A stretch of 64,000 nucleotides of DNA from Shinisaurus crocodilurus. Its lineage: Eukaryota; Chordata; Lepidosauria; Squamata; Shinisauridae. Position 1 is the stretch's first letter, and every line of letters starts with the position of its first letter. Position numbers and translations under genes: made by a program. The notes beneath the pieces are model-generated. The model saw only the letters and a program-made list of their open reading frames with translations. It made no database searches and was not told where the DNA came from. Positions 11,701 through 26,700 of this stretch are shown here, one piece after another. Location of the stretch: NCBI GenBank assembly GCA_021292165.1, contig CM037879.1, forward strand, positions 162,928,886-162,992,885. Direction: 5' to 3'.

Positions 11701-14700
11701 TGGATGTGATGCATTTTCTCAGTTTTGGCCATGAGTACGGTAAGTGGCTATCTTCATGAGGAAGTGAGGCATGGCCTAGGGCAGGAGTGCAAATACAGTC
11801 TACCTGGAGTCCCAGTCCAGCCCTCTGGGGCTCCCCAGGCGGCCACACTCTCTTCCCCTTTCCCTAGACTACTGATTGTTTGGTGGTGGTTTCCCAGCTT
11901 TTGTGCAGGCTTTCCCCTATTCTAAAAGTTTGAAATGCCTCCCCTAAGACTCAGTTACTGGCAGTAAGAGCTTTAAGCTACAATATGCTGATAGGTTTGG
12001 TATTTTGGCCCTGCCCCTTTAGCCTTCTGCCCTGCCCACCATTGGAATGCACTCCCTGAGAGCCTCTCCAAAATGGCACTTGGCCCTCAGGCCGAAAGAG
12101 GTCCAACGCCCCAGGCCTACGGGGAGCATTCTCTCTGGTACTCTCTGGTACTCACAGCTTGATTCCACAAAACCAGTTATATTGGCTGCCTGTTTGCTTC
12201 TGGGCCAAATTTAAGATGCTGGTGCTGACCTTTAAAGCCCTAAATGGTTTGGGACCAGGCTGCCTGGTATACCGCCCACACCCATATGTACCTGGCCAAG
12301 CTTTAAGATCAACACTCAATGCCTTGCTCTCTGATTCACCAGTGAAAGCAGTTAGGTTGACAAGTATCAGGGGCAGGGACTTGTTTGTAATGGACCATAT
12401 CACTGGAATGCCCTCCCAGGAAATCTGTATGGGGCCCCTCCTGCTTGGTTTTTAAGAAAACCCTAAAACCTTTTTTAAAAATTCTGGTCTGTACTGGAGT
12501 GCATTTATGGTAATTATATTTAATAACCATTTTATCTGCTGCTGTTTCAATGTTGTTAACGGTTTTTAATTGGTATTTTAAATGTAGGAATGTTAAAGTT
12601 CTGTTGTGGCCTTTATCATCATGGTACCCCCTAAATGTTTTGGACTACAACTCCCTGCCGTTGGCCATACTAGCTGGGGCTGATGGGAGTTGTAGTCTAA
12701 AATGTCTGGAGGGGACTGTGTGAGGAACACTGTATTATATGGAATTGTTATAATTCACGTTGGGAGGGTATGCACTTTAAAATACAGGATAAAAATCCAT
12801 TTGATGATGATGATTCTGCTAGGCACAATGTGGAGATGCTAGTGATACCCTCTTCTTCTTTAAAATAATTACTGCAGCTTTTCTCACTGTGACTGTTTTC
12901 ATATGGCTGATAAAATGTGGGAAACAAGGAGCAAAGAGAAATGAGCATCTGTTTTTTGCATCCATTTCTTATATATATATATATATATATATACTTTATT
13001 TAATTTTTTTAAACTATAACATACAATATAACATACAAAAAAGGGAAAAAACCCACATACCAATATAAGTGCCCCCCCCCCCCCCCCCGGGACCAACTAA
13101 GATACATTAGTATTAATTCTTCCAAAATTGCATTGAATCTTGTGAAGGTATACACCCTTTCCCTCTTACTAAAACAAAATCTATAAATCCACCCCAAATA
13201 TCTTTAAAATCATTCTGTTTTGATAATCCCTTTTTAACTTTGATACTACATGTTAATTTATCATTAATGGTGATGTCCCATACTACTTTATACCATTCCT
13301 CTATTTGGTACTCATATTGCATTTTCCATTTTCTAGGTATCATTAACCTTGCTGCTGTTAATAAATTCGAGATTAAATCTTTAATAAACTGAGTACAATG
13401 AACCTTATCATAAGAGAGCCAGTGTGGCGTAGTGGTTGTGGTTAGAGTGTTGGACTGGGACTCGGGAGATCTGGGTTCTAGTCCCCGCTTGGCCATGAAA
13501 CTCACTGGGTGACTTTGGGCCAGTCACTGCCTCTCAGCCTAACCTACCTCACAGGGTTGTTGTGAGGATAAAATGGAGAGGAGGAGGAGGATTACCGTTA
13601 TGTAAGCCGCCTTGGGTTCCTTTCAGGAAAAAAGGCGGGGTATAAATATAATAAATAAATAAATGGATTACAATGCTATTTTAGGACACGCTTCTATATT
13701 TACCCCAGTTATTTCATTTTTCTCCTTAAAAACCATTTGCCAAAATTTCTGTACATGCACACAACTCCACCACATATGAATATAAGTGCCAGTTTCTTGA
13801 CAACCTCTCCAGCATAACGCCGAGTATTTCTTATCAATTTAGTTTAATTTTACTGGCGTTAGATACCGTTTCCAAATCAACTTATAGAAATTTTCGGAGA
13901 GGAAGAGGATTATGTAAGCCACCTTCGGTTCCTTGCAGGAAAAAAGGTGGGGTATAAATATAATAAATAAATTAATAAATATTTTCTTCCAACTCTGAGT
14001 ACTTATCTTTTCAGTGAAATCATAATCCCATACTGATTTAAGATAATCTTGTTGGTCTTCAATTTCTAACAACTGCATCCATTTCTTTCAGCAGCATGAC
14101 GCTCAGTCCAAAGCTGGTGGCAGCAGCCTCTGCTGTTGCATCTTCACTCCCTTTTGACAAGAAAAGGACAGTTTCGGAATTGGTTCAGCTACTGAAAAAG
14201 AACAAGGAAGTCACTGATGTCCGTAAAAGTGGAGAAGCCGCTGACATAAGGTTTGTAAACTTAACCCTATTCCCAGTATTGCATTGTGATCTTCGTAATG
14301 TTGTCACATCTGAAGGCCAATATGAAAACAATTGCTGATGTTTGCTTTGTTTGGTCTGTTTTAACATGCATGCCCTACTTTTGTAGCCGAAGTGCTCAAA
14401 GTGGTTTGTGCGTAGAATGTTGTCATTTTATATAATGGTTTGAATACGACAAACATGGTACTTCTAGATTTAACTGTTTGGGTCTTTGCAAAAGATTTCA
14501 AGGAGGCAATATTTCAATATAAATTGTGGAGTAGCTTTGCTAAGTGCTTCAAGACCCTGGCCAGTTCCAGTCTTAGACTGGAACTATCCCAAGAACAAGT
14601 ATATACCGTAGTTCTGCTCTGTAGTTCATTTATTTATAACATTTATTACCCACTTTTCATTATACAATAATCCCAAAGCAGGGTACAATATCAATAAAAC

Positions 14701-17700
14701 CACAAATCAGTAAACAATGCAACAATAAAACAATATTTCTTTGGTCTCTGTTGGAGCCCTGCCATGATTTGCAAGAATTTGGCTCTGTCCTTCAGCATCT
14801 AAGACAGAAGGGAAGGAAGACACCTCAGCAGTATTTGGATGGAGGAGGTGGATCTGTTTTGGGAAAGCCCTTCCCTGCTCACAGGGTCTCAAAGATCCCA
14901 GAGCTAAGTTTAGGTCAGAATCTGACAATTCTCAATTGCCTGCTTCTCTGAGGTTGATGATAAGTGTAGCACTGCTGGCACTTTTCATTGTGCTACTTTC
15001 AACTGCTTTGATAAGTTCAGAACAAGAGGGTAAAGATGGATATATAGCAACCAGTAATATTAGCATATTTGTAGTAATGCATTTCAGGAGATTTATTTGA
15101 AAATGCTGCTTAGTAGTGGTTTTGGAGTAACTGACAAATTTAAGATGTGGATAACTTGTGAAGTTATAAGATGCATTCATACTAGATCTGCCAAACAGTT
15201 CTTGCTCAAAAAAATGTATCAAGTCAGCCTACTCAACGGTAGAACCAGCCATGAGCCAGCCTCTTGCAGAGCAGCTTATGTAAACCAAGCCACAATGTGG
15301 CAGAAGCAGGAAGTCATAAAATACATTATGACCAAAATGCAAGTGGCCCAATCTAAATATTACAGACAGAAGTGCAATGATCTTTTGGAAATCATGACTT
15401 CTAGCCGATTTTTGTTGAAGCAAAACGGCTTCCTTATCCATTTATTTATTTATTTATTATATTTATGCCCCGCCTTTTTTCCTACAAGGAACCCAAGGCG
15501 GCTTACATAATCCTCCTCCTCTTCCTCCCCATTTTTATCCTCACAACAACCCTGTGTGGTAGGTGAGGCTGAGAGTCAGTGACTGGCCCAAAGTCACCCA
15601 GTGAGTTTCATGGCTTAGCGGGGACTAGAACCCGGATCTCCCGAGTCCCAGTCCAACACCCTAACCACTACGCCACACTGGCTCTCATGCCACTACATGT
15701 GCAATACTGGCATGCCAGCACAGTGCCTGGCATGGGACATGGATCCCTGGCAGATTAAAGCAGCACATCCAGGATAAGTAAGCCAGTTTAGCCTAACACT
15801 TAATATCAAATATCTTGAGTGAGAGAACCCCTTTCTGATGTAATGTTCAACATCTGAGACTGCAGTACAGCAATTCTGTTCCAGCCAGTTTAGTAATTTG
15901 CTCTTCCAACAGGGAGACTGTTCTAGAATTTTGCATATCTTAGAATCATTTTTTTGGTCAGATTCCTAAACTAAATGATATTAATGGACAATGCATAGCC
16001 ATCAGTTCTTTCATGGTGGAAAAGACTTCTTGAACCTAAGCAGCTCATCCCTGTTGACTAGCTTAATTGCTGTGATACATTTATGGAGCGATATCATGGC
16101 CTCTCTTAACCTACTTTTTCCAGGTTGAACAGACCAAATTATTTTTAATTAGATTCTGCATCCTTGTGATCATCTTAGTTGTAGTTTGCAATTGTTACAC
16201 TTCAAATCCATGCTTATTAAGTATGAGTGAATAGAACTGGACATATTTTCACAGATATCCTGCAAACATTTTGTGGAGGGGGATTAGTATTTTCCTGTCA
16301 CTACTTGAAATAGCTCACTAAGGCCCGGTTTGCAAGTTGGAATTTTAAAGAATTCTGGGATGATGAGGATTATGTAAGCCGCCTTGGGTTCCTTGCAGGG
16401 AAAAAAGGTGGGGTATAAATATAATAAATGAATGAAATGGGTTATTTTGAATGAGGCAGCTGGCACATGCTGCCCAATTGCTCCCACTGCAGGTAGAAGC
16501 AGCTAAACAAACTGGTTTGCTTACTCAGACATGTGAACTGGGGATTCTGGCTCATTTCTCCACAGACAAGCCAAAGTAAAATGCCATGGTTTGTTCTTGG
16601 CTGATGTCCCTGGCTTGTCTGAAGAGAGACAGGCCAGAGTTCCTGGTTCACATGTTATGGTAAGCAAACCACAGGCGGAAGATCTCTGGTTTGTTTAGCT
16701 GCTCCAGCTAATCAGGCTGCATGCACCAGCATACAGCCTCATTCACAATCAGACAGAATTCTTTAGAATTCCATCTTATTGTTAACATGTGACACAAACC
16801 TGTATATCCAACCACCATATTTGCTGCCATGTCACATTGGTGGTTTGCAGTCTTTAGTGATCAACCAATATCCCAAGATCATTTTCCTCCTGGCTCTAGT
16901 TAAGAAAACAGTAGTCATCTCTAAACACATGACTGCACTTGTACTATGAAATGTCATTCCATTTCTTTTACTCCAGTTTGAGATCACCTATTTAATTTTA
17001 TGTAGTCTCCAGATGCTACTTTATATTGGCAGTAAAAACAACAAAGTGGTTTCTGGCACTTTAAAGACTAAAGGCACAGTCTTCTGCAAGTTTAGGCAGA
17101 AAAAAAGGCCTACAACTCCCAGCGTGCGCCCGCCAGCTATGTTGGCTGAAGCATACTGGGAGTTGTAGCCCTTTTTTCTGTCTAAACTTACATAGGATTG
17201 CATCCTAACATATTTATTATGGCTTATCCCTGTGGAAGTTATAGTAGCAGTGTCTCCTAACCGGTCAACTGTAAATTTCATCAGAATACTCTCCCATATG
17301 TCACTAATAAAAATTATAAGCGGTTCGAAGACTGATCTTTTCTCCAATGTATAATTTTGCCTGTTAGCAGAAGCCATTGTCACTTTCCCTTTAATCTGTT
17401 CCTTATTGAACCAAATCGTAGTTGTGTCAATACCCTTATTTTCCAGTTTAAGTATCTGCTTCTTATGGGGCACAATGGCAAATGTTCTATTAAAATCCAA
17501 GTAGATTAGCTCTGTTTCAGAGTCCTCTTTAAGAAAACCAGTTAAATAAATATTAGATTATATAAATAAATGGATCACTGCTGTAACTTAGGCATATTAT
17601 ATGGCAATAATAACTTTTTGGTTGGAGAAGAGCAAAGGTCTTTCAAGCAAGTTTGCTCTTCCTGTTAGTGTGGTAGCCCAAGTAAAGAAAGGCACACGAC

Positions 17701-20700
17701 TAGCCATCTTGGGCGCCATTTTTTGGTGGAAAGGAGGGAAATAAATAGTATGTTCTTGCATTTCTCGACCATAAGGTTTTCTGTTAGTAAATCATAGCTG
17801 AGCTATTCTCTCTTTGCAGTAATATATGTGACCTGTGGATGTCACTGCTCTACAAAATCTGCACCCATCAATTTGTTTTGCAGACACAGGAAGGACTGAA
17901 TGTTTGCTAAATGGAAATAGCAACCGTGCAGAATTTTGGGCAGAATGAGGTTACTCTCAGTGGAAATCATGGCACCACTTTACAAAAATATTAAAGATTC
18001 GAGCTTCATCACAGATCAAACAAAATCTAGAATTAAGATACACCCTCAACGCCCCAGTCTTCAAATGTATAGGCAACCACTACTGTTCCAAGAAATATAT
18101 GCTATTTAGATGCTAGTTTAGTGTATTTTAACAATATAATGAATCTTCACCCAGCACACGCACACACAGAGTAACTCGGGGGAAATTAAGTCCTAACACA
18201 GGTTTCTTGAGTTCCATCTCAGAGGAGTAGACTGTCTACAAAGTGTCAAGCATATTGCAGGGAAATAACATTTTGCTTGGAGGAGAGAAGAGTTCTTTCA
18301 AACAAGTTTGTTCTTCCTGTTAGTGTGGTTGCCAAGTAAAAGCGCATGGCTTGCCACATCATGAAGGAAGTAAACCATGGTGTCTTTGGCAGGTCAACTT
18401 AACTGTGATTTTTTTTCCTGGTTTGTTCATCACACTGACCACAAGTGATGACAGCAGTAAGAGTAGAGTCTAGCACTCTGGCTATTTGCACGTTCCAAAT
18501 CTAATGCCTAAAATTCTGAAAAACCTTTGCTTTATTCATTGTGTAAGAAAAGGCTTTGGGTATCACGCTCTCTGCTTTGCTGGCTTTTGCTGTCACCTGG
18601 ATAGCTAAAGGTGCAATCCTATGCAGGTTTAGACAGAAAAACAATCTTACAATTCCCAGCATTCCCCAGCTAGTATTGCTGGCTGGGGAATGCTGGGAGT
18701 TATAGGACTTTTTCCTGTTTAAACCTGCATAGGATTGCACTTTTAATCTGATACTTCTGGAGAAGTATTCTTTCTAAACATTTCCCAAGGGCATTTCCAG
18801 TTTTAGTTAAATATATTCAAAATCAGAAGTCTTCTTGTGTGTCATTCTTCTTTGAAACAGTTTAGAAAGATGTACAAGAGGTTTCCCAGGTGGTTTGCCA
18901 TCCATATTCTGCCAAGCCTGGACATGGGTGCTTTCATGCTGTTCTCCGTGTCCAGGTATTTATTTAAATACTGTATACTTCTCATATCCTGGCCTGTATT
19001 CTAAACAGCTCTTGATAATCCGAGGACTTTTTGGATCAGCATACTTTCAAGGTTTCGGCTATTGTCCCAATTGCTATTGGCTGAACTATATATTAAGCAG
19101 CAAAACTGCTCCTTGTCAGTTGAAGAGTTAAAGGACTTAAATGGGTAGACATGTTTCATGGTTTGTTGTCCTCCTCCCCCCCATAAGTCGCTATGGAGGC
19201 AAAGGAACGACCTCCCTTCACCCCAAAAAAATGTATGTCGAAGGAATGACGCTTGTGGCTCAGACCACACCAATGGGTAAACTGCCTCTAAACCCAATTC
19301 TCCTCCCTACCGTGTGGCCACCCTTTCACCGCCAAGGTGACTACTGAGAAGGCATTTGCCAGTCCTTGTATGCTTACTTCTCTCAGCTAACACAATTTAC
19401 CACCACACACATCACTCCTCGGTCAGGACTAGCACCTGCATGCTACCCTCTGCATATTCCCTGGCAGCATAGGAAAGTGCACATGTTCCCCATGCCTTGC
19501 ACTGATTGGGGTTGTGAGGAAGGCAGAGGGTTGTCTTAACTCCCCTCCAATATTTTCCCACAAGGATAAGGGAGTGGAGACCCTCTCCTATACTACTTCT
19601 CTCCCCCCACACACACCTTGATTAGGCCCTAGCACATCAGCAAGAAGGGACCCACTTTTCTCATATGAAATGAGAGAGTAGATGGCTTTAGCACAAGTAA
19701 CACAAAACTTGCAGTAGGATGTGGTGGTATTAGAGCCAAAGGTAGCTTACTCTTCCATTGCTGTTGCAGTCAGCAGAGTGTTGTTGACTGGAAATGTTTG
19801 GGTGATGCAGGACCTGTTACAGCCTGGATTGCTCCACTTGAAGGTGAAGTAACTTACAGGTCTTACAAGCCACAGTTCAGGCAGAATCCAAGCCTGTGGG
19901 ATCACCTGCTTGTCACTCCTGCTGTTTTACTTTTATGACCCTTGAGAATGTGTTGACTGAGTACTTGAGGCTAGCTGTGCCACTGCACGTAGCCTTGATC
20001 CTTGGGATTCATCCTGGTGAAGGTGGGCTAAGAGGGTTGTGGATTAGCTTTTGGTCATTGTGGTCCAGGGATGGGCAGACTTCAAGCTTGTGTGATCTAC
20101 CGTACTTTGTTTTTTTTACTAGAACCCTAAGATCTATAGCCAGAATCTAGTGCAACAGATCTGCACTTAGAATTAAGCCCTTCTGAGCCCAGGAATCTGT
20201 TCTGAGTACCAGAATTGAATGGGGCTCACAGTCCTTTCTCATAAAGATCCACTCCTGGCTACCCAAAGTTTTTTTTGTTTGTTTCAGCAGTATGATTTAG
20301 GCTGGGGTGGGGGTGGGGGTGGGGAGGAGAGTCATTTTGCTGCTGCTATTGTTAAACAACTGAGAGTCAGAAATCCTTGCTGAGCTACTCCCAGTCACCC
20401 AGATATCTACTAGTAGATCCAGATCTACCTTCTTCCCATCCCTATAATGTACTCAGTGCCTCCTTAAGAAGGTGACAAGCAGACTAGCTTCCAGTCTCCC
20501 CATTTGGGCATGGGGAGATCACTATTATAGCCAATTCTATTTAATTCTATTTAATATCTATATGAAGATGTCAGAGGAGGGACTGTGGCTTAATGGTAGA
20601 GCACCTGCTATGCATTCAGGAGATCCCAGGTTTGATCTCTGGGTAGGGCTGGAAATATTCCTGCTTGAAACCCTGGAGAGCTGCTGCCAGTCAGTGTCAA

Positions 20701-23700
20701 CAATACTGGGCTAGATGGACCAAGGTCTGACTCAGTCTAAGGCAGCTTCCTACATTCCTAACTAAGGTGAGATAATTCAGAGCTTTAGAATGAGATGCCG
20801 ATGCCAAGTTCTGTTTCATTGTATTAAAAAGTTTGAGAGTAGCAAATTCTGCCCTCGGTCAGTATGTGGAGATTGTAGTCAAGTAGGTACGGGTAAATAA
20901 ACCTGTCCAAATCCTGGCAGCATGGCTTGTTGGAGGGAGAAATAACCCTCTAATAACCCATGGGCTGTTGGAGGATTGTTCTTCCTCCAACAAGCCATGC
21001 CGCATGGGTTCGGATGACATGACAAGCCGCACCTGGGTGGCGATTATTCAAATTGCACCCAGCACGTGCCATGATGTAAATAAGCCACGATGGCTTGTAT
21101 TAATTGTGTGAACTGGCCCACTGGATGCAACCCTTCCAGGGTCTTGCTGCTGTTATCCATACCTTTGTACCATTGAGGATTGACTACATCAGGGTGGGCA
21201 GAAGATAGATTGAGATCTAGTTGATGATTTGCAGTAGATTTTAACAAGGCTGTGGAGTCGGAGTCGAGGAGTCGGGAGTCGGAGGAAATTTTGGGTACCT
21301 GGAGTCGGAGTCGGCAAACAATGCACCGACTCCGACTCCTACTGAATTTAGATTGGAATTTTAAAAAAGCAAGTTTAAATGTCCCAATTCACAAACAGTT
21401 ATAATTAATGACTTCTGTTTTATAATAAATGCCCCTCCTGGATCCTCCCACTGCCCTATCTTCAGCAGCAGATCAGCACACAAAAGGAGAAGGCAGCAGC
21501 TTCTGCCCAACTACCTCGCATATTAATTAATTAATTAGCATATTAATACAGAGGAGTCGGAGTCGGAAGTACAAAAAACTGAGGAGTCGGAGTCGGAACA
21601 TTTATCTACCGACTCCACAGCCCTGGATTTTAAGGGCTTCTGACTCCCAATTTTCTAACACTAGCAAAAACTAAGCCTTTCCCCCCTAAATTAGATTGCT
21701 GAAAAAGAACAGCAGGAGTGGATTCGTGTGTAAAAGAGCGTGTTCGCTTGGTTCTGGTACTCAACCCAAATGCCTGGGCTAAGCATGTGCTCAGAGATGC
21801 CCTGTTTGGTAATGCTTAGTGTATGTCTGCCTACCTGAGCCACTATTCTTTACCTGTCTCTGGTTGGTGGATCTTGGGGTTCTTCTAAAAAACAAAGTTG
21901 ATTCCACAATCTTGAAATTTGCCCACACCTGCTGTATGTGGGGCTTCTCTTGCAAATAATCTGGATCCTTCACCTGGTACAGAATGCTCTGGCTTACCTC
22001 AGAAGTTGGGAGATGTGTGTATAGTCAAACTCTGCTAATGCAGCTGCATTGACTATCTGTTAGCAGCCAGGCTCAATTCAAGGTGCTAGTAATGACCTAC
22101 AGAGTCCTCCATGGTCTGATGTCTGCATATCTTGGAGACTGTGCCATAGTCTGGTATCTGGATATCTTGGAGACTTTCTCCTCCAACATTCAGATCTACT
22201 GTTTGCAAATAAAACAGTAGGAGACAGATCTGGGCTTCCTCTGTTGCAGCCCCAAAGCTTTGGAACACATGCCATAGTGATGTTTATATGTGCCTGTCCC
22301 CAATGACTTCTAGAAAGATGTGGAAGACATCCTTGTTCTGGCAGGCCTTTCACAGGATAGAGAACCAAATTACATTGCTGCTGTGGGTTTTAAAAAACGT
22401 TTTAGCTTTTGATTTGATTGTATCGTGCTTTGTGTTGTAAGTACCCTCAAACTGGTAATGCAGGTTGGATTTATTTATTTATTTATTCAATACTGAATAA
22501 TGCTGAAAAGGCTCCCAGAGCAGCTTACAGATCAATAAAAAGAAGACAGTCACTGCCCTTAGGCTAACAACTAGAAAGACAAAGACACTAAAACGGCACT
22601 GGTTAGGCCTCATCTTGAGTACTGCGTCCAGTTCTGGGCACCACACTTTCAGAAGGATGTAGACAAACTGGAGAGGGTTCAGAGGAGGGCAACAAAGATG
22701 ATAAAGGGACTGGAAACAAGGCCCTATGAGGAGAGACTGAAAGAACTGGGCATGTTTAGCCTTCAGAAGAGGAGACTGAGGGGAGATATGATCGCACTCT
22801 TCCAGTATTTGAAGGGATGTCACACAGAGGAGGGCAAAGATCTCTTCTCGATCATCCCAGTTTGCAGGACACGGAATAATGGGCTCAAGTTACAGGAACC
22901 TAGATTCCACCTAAACATCAGGAAAAATTTCCTGACTGTCAGAGCAATAAGACAATGGAATCAACTACCTAGGGAGGTTGTGGGCTCTCCCACTCTGGAG
23001 GCATTCAAGGTGCAGCTGGACAGCCATCTGTCAGGGATGCTTTGACCTAGATTCCTGCATTGAGCAGGGGGTTGGACTCGATGGCCTTGTAGGCCCCTTC
23101 CAACTCTACTTTTCTATGATTCTATGATTCTATGACTACACAAAAGGAAAAAGGGGATGGGGAGGAAGGAGGGGGGAAAAGCAAGCTCAGGCACCAGTTC
23201 ATTCATGTAAATACAGCTTTTTAAATAAGTTCAGGTGTTTGTGTTTTACTACAGGAAGGTTGCTAATGTGAAGGAAGAGTATTCTTGGTCTGTACTGAGT
23301 ATCCTATTTAATAGATGCTGACATTCTTAATTTCAGCAACATTGTGGCAAACATGAAGATTGGGAAAAAGCCTTCAACACGCTATGCCTTTAGGCCATCC
23401 AATCAAATTCAGTTTGATGAAGATGGACGAGGCTATATGATTGAAAGAAGTCCTCATCGTGCAAATGGTAGAATGAAAAGGTACTTCTCTTGGTTTTCCT
23501 CCTCCTGAGTCCTGATACGATACACTTTTGTAATAAAAAAGGGCTTAGTTAAATGCCAGTGCACACATACAGCATAAGTTGCTTACTGTGCTATGTTGGA
23601 GAGTGTGTGATTTCCAGAGAATTCATTCTAAGCACTTACGTCACTTTGGGCCCTGTACCTCTGCTGAGAAGTAGAGCAATATATTTGCCTAGTCACATTC

Positions 23701-26700
23701 GTTTTATAGACAATTTTTGAAACAGTTGTACCAGCTTTTTAAAAAATGAAAATCGGGTAGTCTTGGTTGTCCAAATGAAAATCAGAGTCAATGATCTTCT
23801 TATGACCAGTTGGTGTTCAAAATCCAATATGCAAGCTTTTGAGTTCAACATGATTCTTTCTCAGGCTGAATATTTAAGCAAAAGATTGAAAAGGGAGTGG
23901 GGAAATGCATGCTTGTGGGCATGATGTTGGGCAGTCCAGAGCTGATGTAGCTTAGTAGCTAAGAATATAAGCTGATACATAGACATAAGACTGCTCCAAA
24001 TATGTCACCATTGATTCTATATTGTTAGAGAGTCTTGCATAAAGACCTATTTGGGATAGTACTGTGAAGCACAATCTATTTATTTATTTATTATATTTAT
24101 ACCCCGCCTTTTTTCCTGCAAGGAACCCAAGGTGGCTTACATAATCCTCCTCCTCCTCTCTATTTTATCCTCACAACAACCCTGTGAGGTAGGTTAGACT
24201 GAGAGTCAGTGACTGGCCCAAAGTCACCCAGTGAGTTTCATGGCCGAGCGGGGTCTAGAACCCAGACCTCCCAAGTCCCAGTCCAACAGTCTCACCACTA
24301 CGCCACACTGGCTCTATTGGAAATACCCATGCGAGCATCTGAAAATATATGCTTATCAAATAGCTTATAATATTCTATGTTCCCCTTTTTTATTTCCCGC
24401 CCCCCGACACACACACACACACACACACGTCTAGCTCTTGTGGCTGAAAAGATGCCCCTGAAAGAGTCTGGGCAGTGCCTGTTGAAATCTCAGAAACCAG
24501 AGGGCTGGCCAAATAAGATTTCCAGTTGCTGAGGGCAGGGTTCAATGCCCTGCATAGTTCTGTGTCCTTCTACATGAATAGCAGATACGTTGTTGTTTTT
24601 AAATACCTTTCTGTTTTGGTTTGTTTTGTTTTTACCTAGGAGAGGACTGTTTTCAGGAAAAAGACTTAATATTTTCACTTCCACTTCTAAAACAGAGGGA
24701 GCACTTGAAACAGGTTAGTAGAGAAGCAGTAGCAAGAAACAAACCAAGAATATAATATAAATCTCACCTGTGATGCCACAATAAATCTGTTAGTCTTTAA
24801 AGTAACACAAGACTCTTGTCCTGTGGAAGTTGTTGTGCGCTGTGTCTGTGTGGCTAAAAAGATAAATTTCTTGATGGATGTCTGGATCCTGAAATGTGGT
24901 ACAATTGCCACACAGTAAAACAAATAATTTTGACCCTAGAGTGGACTAACATTTATGTGTGAATCTTTGTATGCGGCCTAGTTCTTGTGGCAATACCATT
25001 GGTATGCTTTTGAAGGCCTCGTTAAGGCCGCAGTCCTATACACACTGTGGGGTTTATTTCTGAGTAGATATGTGTAGGATTGCACTATTAGTCTTGTATA
25101 ATAAATGAGAGCTGCTAACGTTAATACTAGTTACGTAATACTACTGTATCTAAAAAAATGCGAACGCCACTGTGATTAAACTTACTTTTATCTATTTTGT
25201 TAAACCTTTTAGAAATTTTCACATACAATTTAAAAACTATGCAATAAACAAGCTGCAATTTCAAGTGTAAATCAACACAATTACCGGTATACATATACTC
25301 ATTAGTAATTTAGCATACAAATTTGAGGACTTTACAATAAAAATGCTGTAATTTCAGGTACCTTTTAGAAATTTTTAAACATACTACCATTTCAAGTATA
25401 AATCCATAGTACCTAATTTAACATACAAGTTTGGGGACTTAATAACAATGCTGCAATTTCAAGTATAACACAATTATGTATATACTCATTTGTGATTTAG
25501 CATACACAAGTCCTAACTTCGTTATATTTTTAGCAAAGTTAGTAGAAGCCTTCCTTAAAGTAAGTGTAATCACGGAAGTGTTCGCATTTTTTTAAATACT
25601 ACAACGTTAATACTAGTAGCACGCAGTTAACAGAATCTTCATAGGATTTGCATAGAAATGCTGGATACTAGTCCGTAGGTGGTAGGCAAGGTCTAATTTT
25701 ATTAGATAAGTCTTCTGCTACCTGGGTTGCAAGCATTCCTTAACTCTCATATAACCTATGCTTTGCTGCTCTCATATAACCTATGCTCTGCTGGGTTCAC
25801 AGGACACAACCCCCAAGTGGGGGTTGAATATTCAAAATGGCAGCTGCCAAGGTAAGGCTGCAGCTACATAAGTATGTCTCTTGTCATTCTAGGGGATTAG
25901 ATCCTTGAGCCTAATCCAGAGAAAATGAGTCTAAATCATAAGTACTTTTCAGTGGGGACTGACACACATAGTAATAAACATGCAGCTTTCTTTAGATTGT
26001 GCGTCTAGTCTAAATAATAATAAAAATACTATCGAGCAAACTTGTGATCAGCACAGTCCTTCCTACTCATGCCAAATCTTGAAAGTACTATTGAGATTTC
26101 TATTAATCAGCATAGTTTTACAGCTAGTAAACTGCATCCAAATCTGTGTGGAAAATGAGAAGAAAAAGTGATGCAGTGAAAAAGCAGCTCCCTTTTAAAA
26201 AATATTTTGTGCTAAGAATAAGTTTTCATAATTCTGTTACTGAATGGGCTTGTATTACAGCAGTAGAAAGAAGCAGCTATTTTGGAATTTTGAGACTGCA
26301 GCTCTTTTATTTTTGTTAATCTTGGCAATCCTGATGTTTTTTATCATTGCCAGCTAGCAGTAATTTTATGGCCAACTTGGCTTGTTGGCATTTATTTACT
26401 TTTTTAACATTCGCACGTAGTGACGACACCAACACTTTGGGACATGGAACTTGCTAAAGAAATTGCAGCAGTCAGTCAGCAAGCGCCTCAGAATGGTTTT
26501 GAGGAGATGATACAGTGGACAAAAGAGGGGAAGCTTTGGGAGTTCCCAATTAACAACGAAGCTGGTATGTATCCTGAAGAGGTCTTTGTCTGGTTTTGTT
26601 TCCTACAGCATATATTATTAGTCAAAGATATACTGAATCACTCCTGGATTTTCATATTGATTTTGAGACTTATTTTGGGCTGCTTTCAAGTATTTTGATT

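Larger units (their letters stand above)
12994..14080 (-). mobile_element. L1 LINE fragment (ORF2 C-terminus), minus strand
   Basis: Translating the complement of about 13680-13820 gives [18 protein letters not shown] followed by KFW, the Cys/Trp-rich C-terminal signature of L1 ORF2. The reading frame is otherwise decayed. Two CORE-SINE copies (13416-13664 and 13899-13980) are inserted. The fragment ends within about 12 bp of the exon 3 acceptor of MRPS31. Confidence 0.75.
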
